From Massilia sp. KIM (GTDB lineage Bacteria; Pseudomonadota; Gammaproteobacteria; Burkholderiales; Burkholderiaceae_D), in NCBI RefSeq assembly GCF_002007115.1, contig NZ_MVAD01000003.1, forward strand, positions 310,001 to 374,000: DNA of 64,000 nucleotides, written 5' to 3'. The first letter of the stretch is position 1. Each line of letters begins with the position of its first letter. The position numbers were made by a program, and so were the translations under genes. The notes beneath the pieces are model-generated. The model worked only from the letters and a program-made list of their open reading frames with translations. It did not search any database and was not told the origin of the DNA. Below, one piece after another: positions 8,763-19,298 of the stretch.

Positions 8763-9148
8763 CGTTCTTAATCCAACAAAGTACTACTACGTTGACGACC
8801 CGGGCCGGCACAAGCTTGGCCCGGGGACTAAAACCTAGTCCCGTATCCACTGACAACGGAGGCGACGAAAGCCACTCACCGAAAAGGAGCGGCTGCGAAT
8901 GCGTATACGATGTGCAGAATAAATTCGAGAACTCGCGAGTATAGACCCGATGGTCAAGCGGGTCAACCGGTTAACTGCCTTGCAGGGCCGGCAAGTGGCC
9001 CAGGGCGCGGTAAACCGTGGCGAATGTGGCATCACTACGACAGACAAGCACTGTTGCAGCGCAGCCATTATTTGGCGGACATAGCCTTTGGGCCAATAAA
9101 GACGGGATAATAGCCGATTTGATCGCCAGTTTCCGGCTATTTTCCCCG
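8763..9148. other. Divergent spacer between rpsL and the EptA-like gene
   Basis: 386 bp between two divergent genes. It carries the str promoter on the minus strand (8938-8966) and the long rpsL leader. On the plus strand GGGATAATAG near 9105 could be a -10 element for the transferase gene, but I see no convincing -35. Confidence 0.5.
8938..8966 (-). promoter_or_regulatory. Sigma-70 promoter of the str operon
   Basis: On the minus strand TTGACC, a 17-nt spacer and TATACT form a near-consensus housekeeping promoter pointing at rpsL. A second TTGACC lies 9 nt inside the spacer. Because rpoBC is not upstream, the operon needs its own promoter, and this one fits. Confidence 0.75.
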
Positions 9149-11017
9149 ATGCGAGACCTGTTGCGCCTGCTGAAGCGCCCCGCCAACCTGAGCCTGCTGC
9201 TGAGCTATGCGGCCCTCTCCCTCGTCCCCTTCCTGGGGCCGCTGGTGGGCGCGCCGCTGGCCGAACCCGGGCGGCTGGCCGGGATCGGCGTGTTCGGCTG
9301 GCTCACGGCCTGGGCCTTGTGCAAGCGCCCGGCCTATTTTCACTGGGCCCTGCTGCCGGCCTTCCTGGCCCTGCCCACCGAGCTCTATCTGCTGACCTAT
9401 TACGGCCAGGGCATCTCGACCCATCACCTGGGCATCATCGCCGAGACCAGCCCCAGCGAAGCTGAGGAATTCCTGGGCGACCAGGCCTGGCTGCTGGGCG
9501 CGGCGCTGGTCGCGGTGCTGGCCTGGTGGGGCGCGACCTGGGCCGCGGCCTGGCGCACCCGCGACCTGGACTGGAACGACCGCTCGCGCTGGGTGGTGCT
9601 GGCGGTGCTCGGGGCCGGGCTGGCGACGCTCATATATAGTGCGCGCTACGGCGTGGCCCCGGACCGCCCGGCTGGCCCGGCTGCCCCGACCGCATCCGCC
9701 GCATCGGCGGCCGGGGTCCACCTGGTCAAGGCGGCGCCGCCGGCGGCCAGCACGCCGAAACCGCCGCCCCCGGCGCCCTACGCTTCGCTGCCGCCGCTGC
9801 CGCAATGGGCGCGCCTGCCCTTCGACCTGCATGCGGTGGCCCAGTCCTGGCCCTTCGGGCTGGCCGCGCGTGGGGTCGAGTTCTACCGCGAGCGGGTGCA
9901 CCTGGCGGAACTGAACCGCCGCAGCGCCGATTTCCGCTTCGGCGCACGCCAGGCGGGCGAGGAGCACGGCCCGCAGGTGGTCGTGATGGTGCTGGGCGAA
10001 TCCTCGCGCTACGACCGCTGGAGCCTGAACGGCTACAGCCGCGAGACCAACCCGCTGCTGGCCCAGGAAGAGAACCTGGTGATGCTGTCGGACGTGATCA
10101 CGCCGGTGTCGGCCACCCGCCTGTCGGTGCCGGTCATCATCTCGCGCAAGCCGGCGATGCAGAGCCTGAAGGACGGCTTCTACGAGAAATCCCTGCTGTC
10201 GGCCTTCAAGGAAGCGGGCTTCAAGACCTTCTGGATCTCGAACCAGGTCTCGTTCGGCAAGTTCGACACGCCGGTCTCGGTGTTCGCCAAGGAGGCGGAC
10301 GAGGTGGAGTTCCTGAACCTGGGCGGCTTCACCGACAACTCGAGCTACGACGCGGTGCTGCTCGAGCCCCTGCGGCGCGCGGTGGCCGACCCGGCCCAGA
10401 AGGTGCTGGTCGTCCTGCACACCCTGGGCAGCCACTGGAACTACGCGCACCGCTATCCGAAGGAATTCGACCGCTGGCAGCCTTCGCTGCACGGCATGGC
10501 CAGGCCCGACTACACCAACACCGCGCTCGAGCCCCAGATGAACAACAGTTACGACAGCGCGATCCTGTACACCGACTGGTTCCTGTCCAACGTGATCGGG
10601 GTGCTGAAGGACACCGGGCTGCCGGCCTCGCTGCTCTACGTGGCCGACCACGGCCAGACCCTGTACGACAAGGAGTGCCGGATCGCCTTCCACGGCCACA
10701 ACACGCAGTACGAATTCCACGTGCCGGCCTTCGTCTGGTATTCCGGCGCCTGGGCCGAGCGCTATCCGGACAAGGTGGCGCAACTGAAGCGCCACCGCAA
10801 GGCCAGGCTATCGACCGAGAACATGTTCCACTCGGTGCTCGACATGGCCGACATCCGCTATCCGGACGAGCGCCTGGAGCGCAGCTTCCTCAGCCCGCGC
10901 TTCAAGCGCCACAAGCGCTACGTGGACAGCTACGGCTGGACCGATTACGACAATGCGACCATGAAGGGCGACTGCCGCGAGGTGATCGCGCGCGGCAAGC
11001 CCTTGCCGCGCGGCTGA
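9149..11017 (+). CDS. EptA-like phosphoethanolamine transferase (membrane sulfatase family)
   Basis: 622 aa from the ATG at 9149 ([14 protein letters not shown]); an upstream in-frame GTG at 9017 would add 44 residues with no membrane or signal character. Five hydrophobic segments in the first ~210 residues, a Pro/Ala-rich linker, then a periplasmic alkaline-phosphatase-fold domain: [32 protein letters not shown] (Thr in the nucleophile region), HTLGSHWNY and [11 protein letters not shown] with metal-binding D/H. This matches enzymes that move phosphoethanolamine to lipid A or other envelope glycans. Its exact acceptor cannot be read from sequence. The 3' end overlaps the convergent chemoreceptor gene by 73 nt. 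Confidence 0.85.
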   Translation: MRDLLRLLKRPANLSLLLSYAALSLVPFLGPLVGAPLAEPGRLAGIGVFGWLTAWALCKRPAYFHWALLPAFLALPTELYLLTYYGQGISTHHLGIIAETSPSEAEEFLGDQAWLLGAALVAVLAWWGATWAAAWRTRDLDWNDRSRWVVLAVLGAGLATLIYSARYGVAPDRPAGPAAPTASAASAAGVHLVKAAPPAASTPKPPPPAPYASLPPLPQWARLPFDLHAVAQSWPFGLAARGVEFYRERVHLAELNRRSADFRFGARQAGEEHGPQVVVMVLGESSRYDRWSLNGYSRETNPLLAQEENLVMLSDVITPVSATRLSVPVIISRKPAMQSLKDGFYEKSLLSAFKEAGFKTFWISNQVSFGKFDTPVSVFAKEADEVEFLNLGGFTDNSSYDAVLLEPLRRAVADPAQKVLVVLHTLGSHWNYAHRYPKEFDRWQPSLHGMARPDYTNTALEPQMNNSYDSAILYTDWFLSNVIGVLKDTGLPASLLYVADHGQTLYDKECRIAFHGHNTQYEFHVPAFVWYSGAWAERYPDKVAQLKRHRKARLSTENMFHSVLDMADIRYPDERLERSFLSPRFKRHKRYVDSYGWTDYDNATMKGDCREVIARGKPLPRG

Positions 11018-12609
11018 GGCTGGGCAGCCGGAACGGCCGCAGCCTCGCCGGCGCCGAGCCGGAACACACTTACTACCTCGGCCAGGCGCGCGGCCTCTTC
11101 CTGCATCGATTCCGACGCGGCCGCGGCTTCCTCGACCAGGGCGGCGTTCTGCTGGGTGACCTGGTCCATCTGCGCCACGGCGCCGTTGATCTGGTCGATG
11201 CCCATGGTCTGCTCGCGGCTGGCGCTCGAGATCTCGGCCATGATATCGGCCACCCGGCGCACGCTGGCCACGATTTCCTGCATGGTGCTGCCGGCGTCGG
11301 CCACCAGGCGGCTGCCGTCCTCCACCTTGCCCACCGAGTCGCCGATCAGCTGCTTGATCTCCTTGGCCGCGTTGGCCGAGCGCTGGGCCAGGGTGCGCAC
11401 CTCGGAAGCCACCACCGCGAAACCGCGGCCCTGCTCGCCGGCGCGCGCCGCCTCGACTGCGGCGTTGAGCGCCAGGATATTGGTCTGGAAGGCGATGCCG
11501 TCGATGACCGCGATGATGTCGACGATCTTGTTGGCCGATGCATTGATCTGGCCCATGGTGTCGACCACGTCGCCGATCACCTTGCCGCCGCGGACGGCCA
11601 CCTCGGAGGCGCTTGCGGCCAGCACGGTGGCCTGCTGCGCGTTCTCGGCATTGCCCTTCACGGTCGAGGTCAGCTCTTCCATCGAGGACGCGGTTTCCTC
11701 GAGCGAGCTGGCCTGCTGCTCGGTGCGCGAAGACAGGTCCTGGCTGCCCGCCGCGACCTGGGCCGAGGCGGTGGCGATGGTGTCGGTGCCGGCGCGCACC
11801 TGGCTGACGATCAGGGCCAGGCTGTCGCGCATCTGCTTCATGGCGTGCATCATGCTGCCGGTGTCGCCCTGGCGGACGGCGATTTCCACGCCCAGGTCGC
11901 CGGCGGCGATGCGGGAGGCGACCGCCGCGGCGTCGCAAGGTTCGCCGCCGAGCTGGCGGGTCAGCTGGCGCGTGATCAGGACGCCGAGGGCCACGCCGGC
12001 CAGCGCGCTGCACAGGGTGAGTGCGAGCATGAAGTTGCGGCTGGTGGTGAAGGTGGCCGCGGTTTCCTCGGCGGCGGCCTTGGCGCGCGCTTCCTTCTGC
12101 TTGGCCAGTTCGGTCAGCATGTCATCCAAGGCGTTGGCGTGCTTGCGGGTCTCGGTCATGGCATGGGTCATCGCCTCGCTGCGGGTGGCCAGGGCTTCCT
12201 GACCGACCAGGGCGAACACCTGGCCCATTTCGCGCTCGTAGTCGACGGCGACGCGGTCGTAGTCGGCGAACAGCTGCTTGGCCCGGTCGCTCACGAACAG
12301 GGGCTTGGCCTTGGCCAGGTTGTCCTTGACCGCGGCCAGGTATTTGTCGATGTTGGCGCGATTGGCCTGGCGTTCCTGTTCGGTGGTCGAGAGCAGCACG
12401 TTGCCGCGCGCGCGTCCCACGTAGATCAGGTTGATGTTGGCTTCCTTGATGTAGGACAGGCCGAGCAATTCGCGCTCGTACATGTTTTCGGCGAGGTCGT
12501 TAATGCGGCTCATGTTGATGATGCCGATGAAGGCGACAACTGCCCCGAGGATGGTCAGGCCGAGAAAACCGGCGATCAGCCTGGTGCCTACTTTGAGTTT
12601 GGCGAACAT
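10945..12609 (-). CDS. Methyl-accepting chemotaxis protein
   Basis: 554 aa from ATG 12609 ([18 protein letters not shown]). An in-frame extension upstream to 12834 is Arg/Pro-rich and not credible. TM1 at ~10-32, a four-helix-bundle periplasmic sensor ([14 protein letters not shown]..), TM2 at ~195-213, a HAMP region, then the cytoplasmic coiled coil with the conserved tip [21 protein letters not shown]. The adaptation helices are rich in [16 protein letters not shown] sites. There is no CheR-tethering NWETF-like pentapeptide; the tail after VFRLGAGE is Pro/Ala-rich. No che or flagellar genes are nearby, so it is an orphan receptor. Confidence 0.95.
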   Translation of the reverse strand: MFAKLKVGTRLIAGFLGLTILGAVVAFIGIINMSRINDLAENMYERELLGLSYIKEANINLIYVGRARGNVLLSTTEQERQANRANIDKYLAAVKDNLAKAKPLFVSDRAKQLFADYDRVAVDYEREMGQVFALVGQEALATRSEAMTHAMTETRKHANALDDMLTELAKQKEARAKAAAEETAATFTTSRNFMLALTLCSALAGVALGVLITRQLTRQLGGEPCDAAAVASRIAAGDLGVEIAVRQGDTGSMMHAMKQMRDSLALIVSQVRAGTDTIATASAQVAAGSQDLSSRTEQQASSLEETASSMEELTSTVKGNAENAQQATVLAASASEVAVRGGKVIGDVVDTMGQINASANKIVDIIAVIDGIAFQTNILALNAAVEAARAGEQGRGFAVVASEVRTLAQRSANAAKEIKQLIGDSVGKVEDGSRLVADAGSTMQEIVASVRRVADIMAEISSASREQTMGIDQINGAVAQMDQVTQQNAALVEEAAAASESMQEEAARLAEVVSVFRLGAGEAAAVPAAQPQPRGKGLPRAITSRQSPFMVALS

Positions 12610-12961
12610 GGAAATTCCTATAGCAGGTAGCGGACGATCTGGACGACCTCTTGCCGGCACGAGGGTGCGTGCGTGGGCGGTGCATCGAACAAGGGGGAAG
12701 GTCCAGCGGGGCGCCGGTGAAGCCGTCGGGATGGACGGGCCGGCGGTGCTTTGCAGCAGGGGCGAGGCTGCGAGCGCCCAGTGTAAAACAGCCCGCCGGC
12801 GACTTACAATTGCCTTACGCCAACTTACCCGCAAATCATGGGCATTTAGTTGCGGCGGGACAACAACGGGTCAGCGTTGCTGGCATGCCTCATCCCGAAG
12901 CGGGCGCGTGCGGCCAGGTCCTCGATACCCCGTGCTACGATGCGGGCTTTGCGGCGCCTGA
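12610..12961. other. Divergent spacer between chemoreceptor and yjjG-like gene
   Basis: 352 bp. It should hold the promoters of both genes. I could not identify a convincing sigma-70 or sigma-28 promoter by eye, and I see no RNA gene or repeat. Confidence 0.4.
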
Positions 12962-13654
12962 ATGAATTACTCGCTCTTCCTCTTCGACCTGGACGACACG
13001 CTGCTCGACTTCCGCGCCTCCGAACAGCTGTCCTTCGCGCGCACCCTGCGCGAGCTCGGCATGCATGGCCCGCTGGACGCGCTGTTCCCGCATTACCAGG
13101 CGATCAACCTGGACCTCTGGAGGCGTTTCGAGGCGGGCACGGTCACTAAAGACTTCCTCAAGGTGGAGCGCTTCCGCCTCACCTTCGCCGACTTCGGGCT
13201 CGATCTCGACCCGCAGGCGGCCGCCCGCATCTACCTCGATTCGCTGCCGCACAACGTGGTCCTGGTCGACGGCGCGCTCGCGCTGTGCGCGCGGCTGGCC
13301 GCGGTGGGCGAGATCGGCATCATCACCAACGGGGTCGATCACATCCAGAAGCGGCGCATCGCCAGCGCGGGGCTGGACGACTACGTGTCCTTCATCGCCA
13401 CCTCCGAGGCCTGCGGCCACGCCAAGCCCGACACCCGCTTCTTCGACTACGCGGCCGGCATGGCGCGCGGCTTCTCGAAGGCCGGCACGGTGATCGTCGG
13501 GGACAGGCTGGACGCCGACATCCTGGGCGCCAACCGCTTCGGCATCGACAGCTGCTGGTTCAATCCGGCGCGCCTGCCGAACGGCTCGCAGGCCCGCCCC
13601 GACTACGAAGTCCACAGCCTGCCGGCGGTGGCGCAGGCGCTGGCGGGCGCCTGA
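12962..13654 (+). CDS. yjjG: YjjG-like pyrimidine 5'-nucleotidase (HAD family)
   Basis: 230 aa. HAD motif I FDLDDTLLDF (D9, D11), a helical cap, motif II ITNG in EIGIITNGVDHIQKRRI, and motif III/IV around HAKPDTRFFDYA and IVGDRLDADILGANRFGIDS. The IITNG..Q..R pattern and size match the YjjG family, which clears non-canonical pyrimidine nucleotides. It abuts the convergent DUF2145 gene with no spacer (stops at 13652-13654 and 13655-13657). Confidence 0.8.
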   Translation: MNYSLFLFDLDDTLLDFRASEQLSFARTLRELGMHGPLDALFPHYQAINLDLWRRFEAGTVTKDFLKVERFRLTFADFGLDLDPQAAARIYLDSLPHNVVLVDGALALCARLAAVGEIGIITNGVDHIQKRRIASAGLDDYVSFIATSEACGHAKPDTRFFDYAAGMARGFSKAGTVIVGDRLDADILGANRFGIDSCWFNPARLPNGSQARPDYEVHSLPAVAQALAGA

Positions 13655-14566
13655 TCAGGGCGCGATCGGCGTCACCTCGTCGCCCGGCATCGGCGTGCAG
13701 GCCGCATCCAGCGGCTCCCAGCCGCGCCGCACCACGATCTGCCGCTCGTCGTGGCAGACCTGCACGCGGCGCGCCTCGGGCAGGCGCGCGCGCACGAAGG
13801 ACTCGATCGAGGCCGGCACGCTGACCTGCAGCGCCAGCGCGTGGATGTCCTCGACCGGATGGTCGTTCATGTGCACCAGCGGCACGAACTGGCCGGCGAA
13901 CATCAGCAGGTGCGAGGGAATCCGCACCGGCCCGGGGGCATAGCCCTGCTCGCGCAGCCAGGCCTGGGCTTGATCGCGCGCGCCCTCGCCGGCATCGATC
14001 CGGCCCCAGGCGCCGGCGAGCAGCTCGGCCACCCACTGGTTGCAGTTCTGGTAGCGGGTGCCGTAGGCATAGGCATTGGCGCTGTACTTCCCGGCCAGCA
14101 GGGCCAGCGCCAGCGGTTTGTCGAGCGCGGCCTGCTCCAGCCGGGCGCCCTCCTCCTCCGGCAGGAACACCAGCGACATGTGGCCGCGCGCCGGCGCGTC
14201 GGCGCCGAGCGCGAAGCCGGCCACGCCCTGGTCGAACAGGCGCGGGCGCGACTCGTCGCAGGCGTAGTACAGCTGGCGCACGGCCCATGGGCCGCCGGGA
14301 TTGTCGCGCAGGGCCACGCCGGCGTGCGAGTACAGCAGGCCGAAGCGGCTCAGGTCCAGGCCCGCGCGCGCGATCAGGGCGGCGCGGGCGCCGGAGCGCT
14401 CCAGCTCCGCCTTCACCACGCCGGCGAAGCGCAGCACCCGGTCCTGTTCGAGGGCCGTGACCTCGGTGGCGCGTTCGCAGAAAGTGGGAAGGCCGGCCCA
14501 GGCGCCGGCGCTGGCGCACCATGCCAGCGCGGCCGCCGCGACGCGGGCGGCGCGCCGCAGCGGCAT
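13655..14566 (-). CDS. DUF2145 family periplasmic protein
   Basis: 303 aa. Start MPLRRAARVAAAALAWCASAGAWA gives a signal peptide. The mature part contains ERSGARAALIARAGLDLSRF, SHAGVALRDNPGGPWAVRQLYYACDE and YGTRYQNCNQWVAELL; the H, C and N residues suggest a NlpC-like papain fold, as is typical for DUF2145. Its ATG shares one base with the stop of the upstream gene (TGATG), so the two are translationally coupled. Substrate and role unknown; probably exported. Confidence 0.75.
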   Translation of the reverse strand: MPLRRAARVAAAALAWCASAGAWAGLPTFCERATEVTALEQDRVLRFAGVVKAELERSGARAALIARAGLDLSRFGLLYSHAGVALRDNPGGPWAVRQLYYACDESRPRLFDQGVAGFALGADAPARGHMSLVFLPEEEGARLEQAALDKPLALALLAGKYSANAYAYGTRYQNCNQWVAELLAGAWGRIDAGEGARDQAQAWLREQGYAPGPVRIPSHLLMFAGQFVPLVHMNDHPVEDIHALALQVSVPASIESFVRARLPEARRVQVCHDERQIVVRRGWEPLDAACTPMPGDEVTPIAP

Positions 14567-15030
14567 CAGATCGTGACCTTGCGCGAGCCCAGCTCGCGCT
14601 GCCAGTCGTCCTGCAGCGCCAGGAAGAAGGGGCGCTGGTTGTCGGCGTAGGCGAATTCGTAGCCGTAGACGCGCTCCTTCACGCGCACCAGCTCGCCCTT
14701 GTTCACGCCGCGTTCGGCCAGGGCGCGCGCCGGCAGGTCGAGGAAGAACTGCTGCTGCGGGCCGCCGGCCACGGCGCGCAGGGTCAGGCGCAGGGCGTCC
14801 GGCCTGGCGGGCGCCTGGGCGATGTCGATCACGCGGTAGTCGCCGGCGGCGACCTTGTTGTCGCCGCCCGAGCTGTCGCTGGAGCCGCTGATCGAATCGG
14901 AGATGCTGGCCGAGGAGGCCGAGCCCGCGCTGGAAGCCGAGGAAGCGAAGCTTTCGGCGTGGACCGGCGCCACGCAGGCGGCGGAGAAGGCGGCGAGGAG
15001 AAGCGCGCGGGAGAAGCTGGTGAAGGTCAT
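14566..15030 (-). CDS. Secreted small protein coupled to DUF2145
   Basis: 154 aa from ATG 15028-15030. Signal peptide MTFTSFSRALLLAAFSAACVAPVHA, then a Ser/Ala/Gly-rich low-complexity stretch (about 27-58, SSASSAGSASSAS), then a compact domain with YRVIDIAQAPARPDALRLTLRAV and VYGYEFAYADNQRPFFLALQDDW. No family recognised. Overlap with the DUF2145 gene start and shared export signals suggest the two products act together in the periplasm. Confidence 0.7.
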   Translation of the reverse strand: MTFTSFSRALLLAAFSAACVAPVHAESFASSASSAGSASSASISDSISGSSDSSGGDNKVAAGDYRVIDIAQAPARPDALRLTLRAVAGGPQQQFFLDLPARALAERGVNKGELVRVKERVYGYEFAYADNQRPFFLALQDDWQRELGSRKVTI

Positions 15031-15160
15031 GGACGTCTTTCGAATGCAAACTGAACGACGCCTATGGTACAAGTCCCGCGCGCTGCTGAGAAGGCGAAAG
15101 GCGGGTTCGCCACGCGCTTGTTTGTAACAATGTTTGCAGCCGCCACGACGCGGCGGCGTG

Positions 15161-15637
15161 TCAGGCGCCCGCTTCTTCGAAGCGCACTGGTTCCGTGGCG
15201 CCCGCCTTGCGCCGGATGACGACCGTGCCGGCCATCTTGTCGTGCCAGCCCTGTTTGCGGGCATCGAAGCCGACCCACAGGTAGCCGATGAGCAGGCCGA
15301 TCATCGACACGAAATAGCCGAGGTAGCGGATCACGAATTGCCCGGTGCTCGGCTTGGCGCCGGTGCGCGCGTCGACGATGGTCGCGCCGATCGCCATTTT
15401 TCCGGGCGTGGTCGAGCGTTTCGTCCAGAACAGCATGATCAGGATGGCCGGCAGCACGTAGGAGATCAGGAAGTCGGCCGGGCCCTGGATCAGGCGCTCG
15501 CTCTCCCAGTAGCTGCTGCCGTACACGGCGAGCACCAGAGGGATGGTGAGGATGGCGAGCAGGACGCCGTCGATCAGGGACGCCCAGACGCGCGACCAGA
15601 AACCTGCGTATTCGAATTCGGATGCCTGCAGCGACAT
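15161..15637 (-). CDS. RDD family membrane protein
   Basis: 158 aa. The N-terminal YAGFWSRVWASLIDGVLLAI carries the R and D of the RDD motif. Hydrophobic segments lie at ~20-42, 56-70 and 102-120; TPGKMAIGATIVDARTG is the conserved family loop. RDD proteins are small inner-membrane proteins, some linked to ion transport; no specific role can be given. Single gene between the DUF2145 pair and metR. Confidence 0.85.
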   Translation of the reverse strand: MSLQASEFEYAGFWSRVWASLIDGVLLAILTIPLVLAVYGSSYWESERLIQGPADFLISYVLPAILIMLFWTKRSTTPGKMAIGATIVDARTGAKPSTGQFVIRYLGYFVSMIGLLIGYLWVGFDARKQGWHDKMAGTVVIRRKAGATEPVRFEEAGA

Positions 15638-15721
15638 GCTACCTCCTTGTGTAATTGCTCATTTGCAACAATAGCACCGCCGCTCTCGCTGGACAAACCA
15701 TGGCGCATAAACGTCGTCCTC

Positions 15722-16603
15722 TCAAGTCTGGCGCGCCTGCACCACGAATGCCTCGAGATAGTCGAGCCCCGCATCCTCTTCGCGTGTGCCGAGGAAGATC
15801 TGCTTGTGGATGCCCTCCTTCCCCAGCCGCACCGCCGTCACCGGCATGCGCGCGGCGTATTCCAGCACCAGCCAGCCCGGCAAGGCCGCCACGCCGCGGC
15901 CGCTGGCCACCATCTGCACCATGATGTCGGTGGTCTCGATGGTCTTGCGCTCGCGCGGGGCGCAGGCGGCGGGCAGGAAGAACTGGTTGTAGATGTCGAG
16001 CCGCTCGATGTCGACCGGGTAGGTGATCAGGACCTCGTCCGCCAGGTCGCAGGGCTCTGCCCATGCCTTGCCCGCCAGCGGATGCTCGCGCCCCACCACC
16101 AGCATCTGCTCGTAGTCGAACACCGGCACGAAGAGGAGGCCCGGCTTGAACAGCGGGTCGGGCGTCACCAGCAGGTCGACTTCGTAGTCCGACAAGGCCT
16201 TGATGCCGCCGAACTGGAATTTCTGCTTGACGTCCACGTCGACCGCGGGCCAGGCGGACAGGTAGGGCGCGACCACCCTCAGCAGCCACTGGTAGCAGGG
16301 ATGGCATTCCATCCCGATGCGCAGGGTGCCGCGCTGGCCCTGGGCGTACTGCTGCATCAGGCGCTCGGCGTGCTCGAGTTGCGGCAGCACGCGGTTGGCC
16401 AGGCCGAGCAGGTAGTGGCCCGCCTGGGTCAGGCGCAGGGCGCGGCCTTCGCGCGTCCACACTTCCAGGCCCAGTTGCTGCTCCAGCTTGCGGATGGTGT
16501 GGCTGAGGGCCGACTGGGTCAGGAACAGCACCTCGGCGGCCGCGGTAAGCGAGCCGTGGCGGTCGACCTCGCGCAGGATGGACAGGTGGATTCGTTCGAG
16601 CAT
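15722..16603 (-). CDS. metR: LysR-type regulator MetR
   Basis: 293 aa. N-terminal winged HTH (LTAAAEVLFLTQSALSHTIRKLE), then a LysR effector domain with RIGMECHPCYQWLLRVV and GIKALSDYEVDLLVTPDP, both typical of MetR. It is divergent from metE with a 103-bp shared control region, the classical MetR/metE arrangement. MetR uses homocysteine as co-effector and activates methionine synthase genes (established for enterobacteria). Confidence 0.93.
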   Translation of the reverse strand: MLERIHLSILREVDRHGSLTAAAEVLFLTQSALSHTIRKLEQQLGLEVWTREGRALRLTQAGHYLLGLANRVLPQLEHAERLMQQYAQGQRGTLRIGMECHPCYQWLLRVVAPYLSAWPAVDVDVKQKFQFGGIKALSDYEVDLLVTPDPLFKPGLLFVPVFDYEQMLVVGREHPLAGKAWAEPCDLADEVLITYPVDIERLDIYNQFFLPAACAPRERKTIETTDIMVQMVASGRGVAALPGWLVLEYAARMPVTAVRLGKEGIHKQIFLGTREEDAGLDYLEAFVVQARQT

Positions 16604-16706
16604 GGGAGATCCATGAATAGATTTAATAGATGCATGAAATCATACCAATTTTATTCATGAGTCAGGCGGCCTATCATCGCTTCACCATGACAATCCAAGC
16701 ACAACC
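16604..16706. promoter_or_regulatory. metR-metE control region with MetR-like dyad
   Basis: The region is AT-richer than its surroundings. ATGAAT at 16613 and ATTCAT at 16653 form a spaced dyad, and TGAAATCA (16635-16642) lies between. MetR sites in enterobacteria are TGAA-N5-TTCA; the exact spacing is not met here, so the operator assignment is tentative. Confidence 0.5.
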
Positions 16707-19019
16707 ATGACCATCACCCACAATCTCGGCTTCCCGCGCATCGGCGCCCGGCGCGAACTGAAATTCGCCCTCGAAAGCTATTGGAAGGGCGAGTCGTCCG
16801 CCGCGCAGCTCGAGGCCGAGGCGGCGCGCCTGCGCGCGCAGCACTGGCGCCGCCAGGCCCAACTCGACTTCGCGCCGCTCGCCGACTTCTCGCTCTACGA
16901 CCACGTGCTCGACATGAGCTTCCTGCTCGGGAACGTGCCCGAACGCGCCCATGCCCACGAGGGCGACGCGCTGGACCGGTACTTCCGCATCGCGCGCGGC
17001 CGCGCCGCCGGCGCCGACCGCGGCTGCGTGCATGCGGGCGAGATGACCAAGTGGTTCGACACCAACTACCACTACATCGTCCCCGAGTTCCACGCCGACA
17101 CCCGCTTCGCGCTCGACACCACGACCCTGGCGCGCCAGCTGGCCGAGGCGCGCGCCCTGGGCGTGAAGGCCAAGCCGGTGCTGATCGGCCCCCTCACCTA
17201 TCTCTGGCTCGGCAAGTCGCGCGACGCCAGCGAGCGTCTGGCGCTCTTGGCGCGCCTGCTGCCCGTCTACCGCGCGCTGCTGGCCTGGCTGGCCGCCGAG
17301 GGCGTCGACTGGGTCCAGCTCGACGAGCCGGCCCTGGTCACGGAACTGGGCGAGGACTGGCGCCAGGCCTATGCCCTGGCCTACGAGGCCTTGCGCGGCA
17401 GCGGCGTCAAGCTGCTGCTGACCACCTATTTCGGCCGCCTGGAAGAGAACCTGGCCCTGGCCTGCGCGCTACCGGTGGACGGCCTGCACCTGGACGCGAT
17501 CCAGGCCAGGCACGAGGTCGATGCGGCCATCGGCCTGCTGGGCGCCGACAAGGTGCTGTCGCTGGGCGTGGTCGACGGCCGCAACGTCTGGAAGACCGAT
17601 TTGCACGCCACCCTGGCCTGGCTGGAGCCGGTGCAGCGCCTGATCGGCGAGCGCCTGTGGATCGCGCCGTCCTGCTCCCTGCTGCACGTGCCGGTCGACC
17701 TGGCGGGCGAAGAAAAACTCGATCCCGAGATCCGTTCCTGGCTCGCCTTCGCGGCGCAGAAGCTGGAGGAGCTGAGCGTGCTGGCAACGGCGCTCGACCA
17801 CGGCCGCAGCCGGGTGCAGGAAGCCCTGGTCGAAAACGCCGCCGCCATCGACCGCCGCCGCGCGTCCCCGCGCGTGTCGAATCCGGAAGTGGGCGCGGCG
17901 CTGGCCGGCATCACGCTCGCCATGGGCGAACGCGCCAGCCCGCACCCCGTGCGCAGCGCCGCCCAGGCCGCGCGCCTGCCCTTGCCGCCCTACCCGACCA
18001 CCACCATCGGCTCCTTCCCGCAGACGCCGGAGATCCGCGCGGCGCGCAGCCGCCACCGGCGCGGCGAGCTCGACGCCGGGGCCTACGAGGATGCGATGCG
18101 GTTTGAAATCGCGCGCTGCGTGCGCGAGCAGGAAGCCCTGGGCCTGGACGTGCTGGTGCACGGCGAGGCCGAGCGCAACGACATGGTCGAGTACTTCGGC
18201 GAACAGCTCGAGGGCTATGCCTTCACCGAGGCCGGCTGGGTCCAGTCCTACGGCTCGCGCTGCGTCAAGCCGCCCATCCTCTACGGCGACATCCGCCGCC
18301 CGCGCCCGATGACGGTGGCCTGGACCGTCTATGCCCAGTCGCTCACCGACAAGCCGATGAAGGGCATGCTGACCGGCCCGGTGACCATGCTCAACTGGTC
18401 CTTCGTGCGCGACGACCAGCCGCGCGCCGTCACCTGCCGCCAGCTGGCCCTGGCGATCCGCGCCGAGGTGCTGGACCTGGAGCGCGCCGGCGTGCCGATC
18501 ATCCAGATCGACGAGGCGGCCCTGCGCGAAGGGCTGCCGCTGCGCCGCGCGCAGTGGCAGGACTACCTGGACTGGGCGGTGGGCGCCTTCCGCCTGGCCG
18601 CCAACGGCGTGCGCGACACGACCCAGATCCACACCCACATGTGCTATTCGGAGTTCAACGACATCATCGCCGCCATCGCGGCGCTGGACGCGGACGTGAT
18701 CACGATCGAGACCTCGCGCTCCAACATGGAGCTGCTGGACGCCTTCGAGAGCTTCAACTACCCGAACGACATCGGACCGGGCGTGTACGACATCCATACG
18801 CCCAACGTGCCCGCCCAGGAGCAGATCGTGGCGCTGATGCGCAAGGCGGCGCGCCGCATCCCGGCGCGGCGGCTGTGGGTGAATCCGGATTGCGGACTCA
18901 AGACCCGCAACTGGGAAGAGGTGCTGCCGGCGCTGCGCAACATGGTGGCGGCAGCGCGCGCCCTGCGCCAAACGGCCGGGCACGCCCCGGCCGGCAGGGC
19001 CGAAGTGACAGCGGGATGA
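16707..19019 (+). CDS. metE: Cobalamin-independent methionine synthase
   Basis: 770 aa, usual length. N-terminal [23 protein letters not shown] and C-terminal catalytic barrel are both present. Zinc ligands are visible in THMCYSEFN (His, Cys), the Glu in [13 protein letters not shown] and Cys in [27 protein letters not shown] marks the second-half substrate site. It transfers methyl from 5-methyltetrahydropteroyl-triglutamate to homocysteine without B12. A strong terminator follows at 19146. Confidence 0.98.
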   Translation: MTITHNLGFPRIGARRELKFALESYWKGESSAAQLEAEAARLRAQHWRRQAQLDFAPLADFSLYDHVLDMSFLLGNVPERAHAHEGDALDRYFRIARGRAAGADRGCVHAGEMTKWFDTNYHYIVPEFHADTRFALDTTTLARQLAEARALGVKAKPVLIGPLTYLWLGKSRDASERLALLARLLPVYRALLAWLAAEGVDWVQLDEPALVTELGEDWRQAYALAYEALRGSGVKLLLTTYFGRLEENLALACALPVDGLHLDAIQARHEVDAAIGLLGADKVLSLGVVDGRNVWKTDLHATLAWLEPVQRLIGERLWIAPSCSLLHVPVDLAGEEKLDPEIRSWLAFAAQKLEELSVLATALDHGRSRVQEALVENAAAIDRRRASPRVSNPEVGAALAGITLAMGERASPHPVRSAAQAARLPLPPYPTTTIGSFPQTPEIRAARSRHRRGELDAGAYEDAMRFEIARCVREQEALGLDVLVHGEAERNDMVEYFGEQLEGYAFTEAGWVQSYGSRCVKPPILYGDIRRPRPMTVAWTVYAQSLTDKPMKGMLTGPVTMLNWSFVRDDQPRAVTCRQLALAIRAEVLDLERAGVPIIQIDEAALREGLPLRRAQWQDYLDWAVGAFRLAANGVRDTTQIHTHMCYSEFNDIIAAIAALDADVITIETSRSNMELLDAFESFNYPNDIGPGVYDIHTPNVPAQEQIVALMRKAARRIPARRLWVNPDCGLKTRNWEEVLPALRNMVAAARALRQTAGHAPAGRAEVTAG

Positions 19020-19145
19020 CACGACGCGCGCGCGAGATATTCACAAATGCGATTTTCGTTATCACGACATATCATTGGATTTATATTTTGCGCCGCAGCA
19101 TACTGCACCTGTCTCCACTATTTCTCCTCCAAGAAAATAGTCTTC

Positions 19146-19173
19146 AAGCCCGCTGCTAGCGGGCTTTTTTTTT
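19146..19173 (+). terminator. Rho-independent terminator after metE
   Basis: AAGCCCGCT, GCT loop, AGCGGGCTT followed by a long T-run. Textbook structure ~125 nt past the metE stop codon. Confidence 0.92.
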
Positions 19174-19220
19174 ACCTCTTCGTCTCACTGCGCACCTCAT
19201 CGTGCCGCGCCCGCGTCCGG

Positions 19221-19298
19221 TCGTCGAACCGGGCTTGAATCGCGCATTCCCCCTTAAACCTACCATGACCCTCTCGTGAACCGGTTTTGAATTGTGCG
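19221..19298. repeat. Imperfect direct repeats with GAACCGG cores upstream of fasciclin gene
   Basis: GAACCGGGCTTGAATCGCG (from 19226) and GAACCGGTTTTGAATTGTG (from 19278) are similar and ~52 nt apart; a third TGAACCGGTA occurs at 19331. GAAC-containing -35 boxes are typical of ECF sigma factors, so these may be promoter or regulator sites. No -10 could be assigned with confidence. Confidence 0.4.

Noticed and set aside
9017..9148. 44-residue N-terminal extension of the EptA-like protein from a GTG
   Set aside because: Contains the probable promoter region and no membrane or signal character; ATG 9149 begins just before TM1.
12610..12834. 75-residue N-terminal extension of the chemoreceptor
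   Set aside because: Arg/Pro/Ala-rich; [11 protein letters not shown] is the usual receptor N-terminus directly before TM1.
16604..16706. Exact MetR consensus site TGAA-N5-TTCA
   Set aside because: Not found with correct spacing; only a looser dyad is present, so reported at low confidence.
19047..19238. Possible 63-aa gene after metE
   Set aside because: Runs through the metE terminator and ends in Arg/Ser-rich sequence, no ribosome binding site.
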